NCBI GenBank assembly: GCA_029260755.1
Contig: JAJDCQ010000225.1
Location: 1-50,262, forward strand
Length of the DNA stretch: 50,262 nt
Origin: Planctomycetota bacterium
GTDB lineage: Bacteria; Planctomycetota; J058; JAJDCQ01
Reading direction: 5' to 3'
Shown: one piece after another, positions 48,541 to 50,262 of the stretch
Numbering within the stretch: the stretch's first letter is position 1
How the letters are laid out: each line of letters begins with the position of its first letter
The notes under the pieces: generated by a model
The model's database searches: none
What the model was told of the DNA's origin: nothing
The model's input: the letters and a program-made list of their open reading frames with translations, nothing else
Position numbers and translations under genes: made by a program

Positions 48541-50262
48541 ATGCGTTTCCGCCTCCTCATCGCGGCGCCCCTGCTCGCCCTGTCGGCGATCCTCGCGGCG
48601 CCCGGAACCTCCACGGCCCAGGTCGCGCCGAATCCGCGCCGAACCCCGCCGGGCAACCCCGCCCCGGGCGCCGCGCCGACCCCGGCGCCGCAGCCGCCGC
48701 AGCCGCAGACGTTCGCCGAGGCGAAGGCGGCCTTCCTCGCCGCGGTGGGGAAGCCCTACATCGAGCGGGTGCGGACGCTGTCGCCGTTCACCCGGTTCAA
48801 GACCCGCGAGTGCGTCGTGTTTCTGGACGAGGTCCGCCGCACCGACACCGACGCCAACATCAAGCGGCAGACGCTCAACTACATCGGCCAGGTCGGCGTC
48901 GACCCCGCCCGGCAGATCCTCGAGGGGATCCTCGACTCGCCCCAGTCCAACGCCTCGGACAAGAGCGGCGCGTTCAACGCCCTCACCTACATCAAGCCGC
49001 CGATCCCGCCGGACCGGTTCCTCGCCGGCCTCGCCGGGACGGACGCGACCCTCCACCAGGCGGCCGCGCGCGCCCTCGGCAACTACCCGACCGAGCAGGT
49101 CGCGAACGCGCTGGCGAGCGCTCTCGCGCGCATCTCGGCGCCGCCGGCGCCCGGCGTCGCCCCGACGAACGCCAGCACGGCGAGCTACCTGAAGCGCTCG
49201 ATCGTCGACAGCCTCCGCCGGATCCTCCCGAAGGAGCCGGTCGCCACCTGGTTCGTCGAGACGGCGCTCGCCAAGAAGTCCCCGTTCCCGGCCGCCCTCG
49301 GCCAGCTCATCTCCCTCGGCGCGAGCTCGAAGCACCCGAAGCTGCGCGACGCGCTCGCCATCCACGCGAAGAGCAAGTCGGCGCCCGCCCGCGCGGCGAC
49401 GGCCGACGTCCTCGGCGAGCTCGACGAGGGCAAGCGCGGCGAGGCGGCCGACAGCCTCGAGCTGCTGACGAGGCTGCTCAAGGACAAGGACGACGCGGTG
49501 ATCATCGCCGCCGGCGTCGCGATCGGTCGGATCGGCCCCGAGGGCGCCTCGCTCGACGCGGTCCTCAAGCTCTGCAAGAGCGGCAACCCCGGGTTGAAGG
49601 CGATCGGCCTCGGGGCGCTCGGCCCGACCGACGACCCGCGCGCCATCGCGCTCGCGAAGAAGGCGCTCACCGATCGCGCCTTCCCGGCCCGGGCGGCGGC
49701 CGTCAAGGCGCTCAAGAAGATCGGGACGAAGGAGGCGGTCACCGCGCTCGTCGCCGGCCTCAAGAAGAACAAGACCGGGCGGCTCCAGGCCGACATCATC
49801 CGCGCTCTCGAGGAGCTGACCGGCGCCCAGCCCGGCCCCGACTGGAAGGCGTGGGACGGCTGGTGGAGCGTCGTCGTGGCCGACTTCGAGCTGCCCGACC
49901 GGTCCGCCGGCGACGCGCCCGAGGCCGGACCGCGCAAGCCCGTCAGCACGCAGGTCGACGCGCCGACCTACTACGGCAGCGAGGTGGTGAGCAAGCGCGT
50001 CGCGTTCATCGTCGACGTGTCGGGCTCGATGAGCGCGCGCGTCCCGCGCGAGGGCGAGGAGGTCCAGCCCGGACAGCAGCCGACCGGGCCGACGCGCCTC
50101 GAGGTCTGCCAGGAGGAGCTCCGAAAGGTCGTCGGCGCCCTCGGCAAGGGCGCCTACTTCAACCTGGTGAGCTTCCACACCACCCACCAGCTCTGGCAGC
50201 AGCGGATCACCCAGATCGGGGAGAAGTCGCACGCGAGCGCGATGACGTTCATCAACGCCCTC
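48541..50262 (+). CDS. secreted HEAT-repeat / VWA-domain protein (3' end beyond window)
   Basis: At least 574 residues, open to the window end. The signal peptide is MRFRLLIAAPLLALSAILAA with cleavage near STA/QV. A Pro-rich linker leads to HEAT-like repeats (about 70-430: AARALGNYPTEQVANALASA, DALAIHAKSKSAPARAATAD, LLKDKDDAVIIAAGVAIGRI). A von Willebrand A domain begins at about 485 with the MIDAS motif DVSGSMS (D492, S494, S496). HEAT+VWA secreted proteins are a frequent planctomycete type and probably mediate protein-protein or metal-dependent adhesion. The start is at the ATG with a GAGG site 7 nt upstream and an extended -10 promoter before it. The C-terminal part of the VWA domain, including the remaining MIDAS residues, is not in the window. 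Confidence 0.9.
   Translation, partial: MRFRLLIAAPLLALSAILAAPGTSTAQVAPNPRRTPPGNPAPGAAPTPAPQPPQPQTFAEAKAAFLAAVGKPYIERVRTLSPFTRFKTRECVVFLDEVRRTDTDANIKRQTLNYIGQVGVDPARQILEGILDSPQSNASDKSGAFNALTYIKPPIPPDRFLAGLAGTDATLHQAAARALGNYPTEQVANALASALARISAPPAPGVAPTNASTASYLKRSIVDSLRRILPKEPVATWFVETALAKKSPFPAALGQLISLGASSKHPKLRDALAIHAKSKSAPARAATADVLGELDEGKRGEAADSLELLTRLLKDKDDAVIIAAGVAIGRIGPEGASLDAVLKLCKSGNPGLKAIGLGALGPTDDPRAIALAKKALTDRAFPARAAAVKALKKIGTKEAVTALVAGLKKNKTGRLQADIIRALEELTGAQPGPDWKAWDGWWSVVVADFELPDRSAGDAPEAGPRKPVSTQVDAPTYYGSEVVSKRVAFIVDVSGSMSARVPREGEEVQPGQQPTGPTRLEVCQEELRKVVGALGKGAYFNLVSFHTTHQLWQQRITQIGEKSHASAMTFINAL

Overview
The window is about 50 kb of very GC-rich DNA. It carries many transmembrane Hanks-type Ser/Thr kinases, an ECF sigma factor beside a kinase, kinase/formylglycine-enzyme-like fusions, FecR-like anti-sigma architecture, VCBS/ASPIC-UnbV lipoproteins and HEAT/VWA proteins. 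That mix, and the house style of the proteins, points to an uncultured-type Planctomycetota bacterium. This is inference from gene content: there is no rRNA or marker gene here to confirm it. No tRNA, rRNA, CRISPR array or complete insertion sequence was found.

Layout. 1-1.4 kb (minus): a palindromic repeat, two small unknown genes and a peroxiredoxin-like gene with an in-frame TGA (candidate selenocysteine). 1.4-7.4 kb (plus): a zinc-ribbon membrane protein and two tandem paralogous kinases. 7.4-11.8 kb: an NAD-dependent extended SDR divergent from a third kinase. 12-20.7 kb: a GST-like gene, a giant kinase/Ig-like/double-FGE fusion (minus), a fifth large kinase and a DUF427 gene. 20.8-32.7 kb: a split, divergent secretion or pilus-type locus. 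The minus arm has four tandem small membrane/lipoprotein paralogues, a secretin with a long HEAT-like extension, a lipoprotein and an Asp/His-rich membrane protein. The plus arm has a GspE-type ATPase and GspL-, GspM-, GspC/PilP- and GspF-like proteins joined by ATGA overlaps. An 817-bp control region with several dyads lies between the arms. 33-34.2 kb: a MOSC protein, a possible GspC-like protein and a second, larger copy of the palindromic repeat. 34.2-42.8 kb (minus): lipoprotein, glycosyltransferase, SDR, double zinc-finger/FecR protein, ECF sigma factor and kinase. 42.9-47.5 kb: two divergent paralogous VCBS/ASPIC-UnbV lipoproteins, each interrupted by TGA at the equivalent codon. 47.5-50.3 kb: an LpxL-like acyltransferase and a HEAT/VWA protein cut by the window end.

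The most notable signal is selenocysteine. Three genes have an in-frame TGA followed by conserved coding sequence and by a hairpin at the spacing expected of a bacterial SECIS. In the two lipoprotein paralogues the hairpin is in register, has an identical GGUC loop (as in E. coli fdhF) and shows compensatory base changes. The second notable signal is the secretion-type locus, which has no recognisable pseudopilin but four tandem copies of an unfamiliar small protein family. Most other ORFs on the opposite strands are GC-driven shadows.
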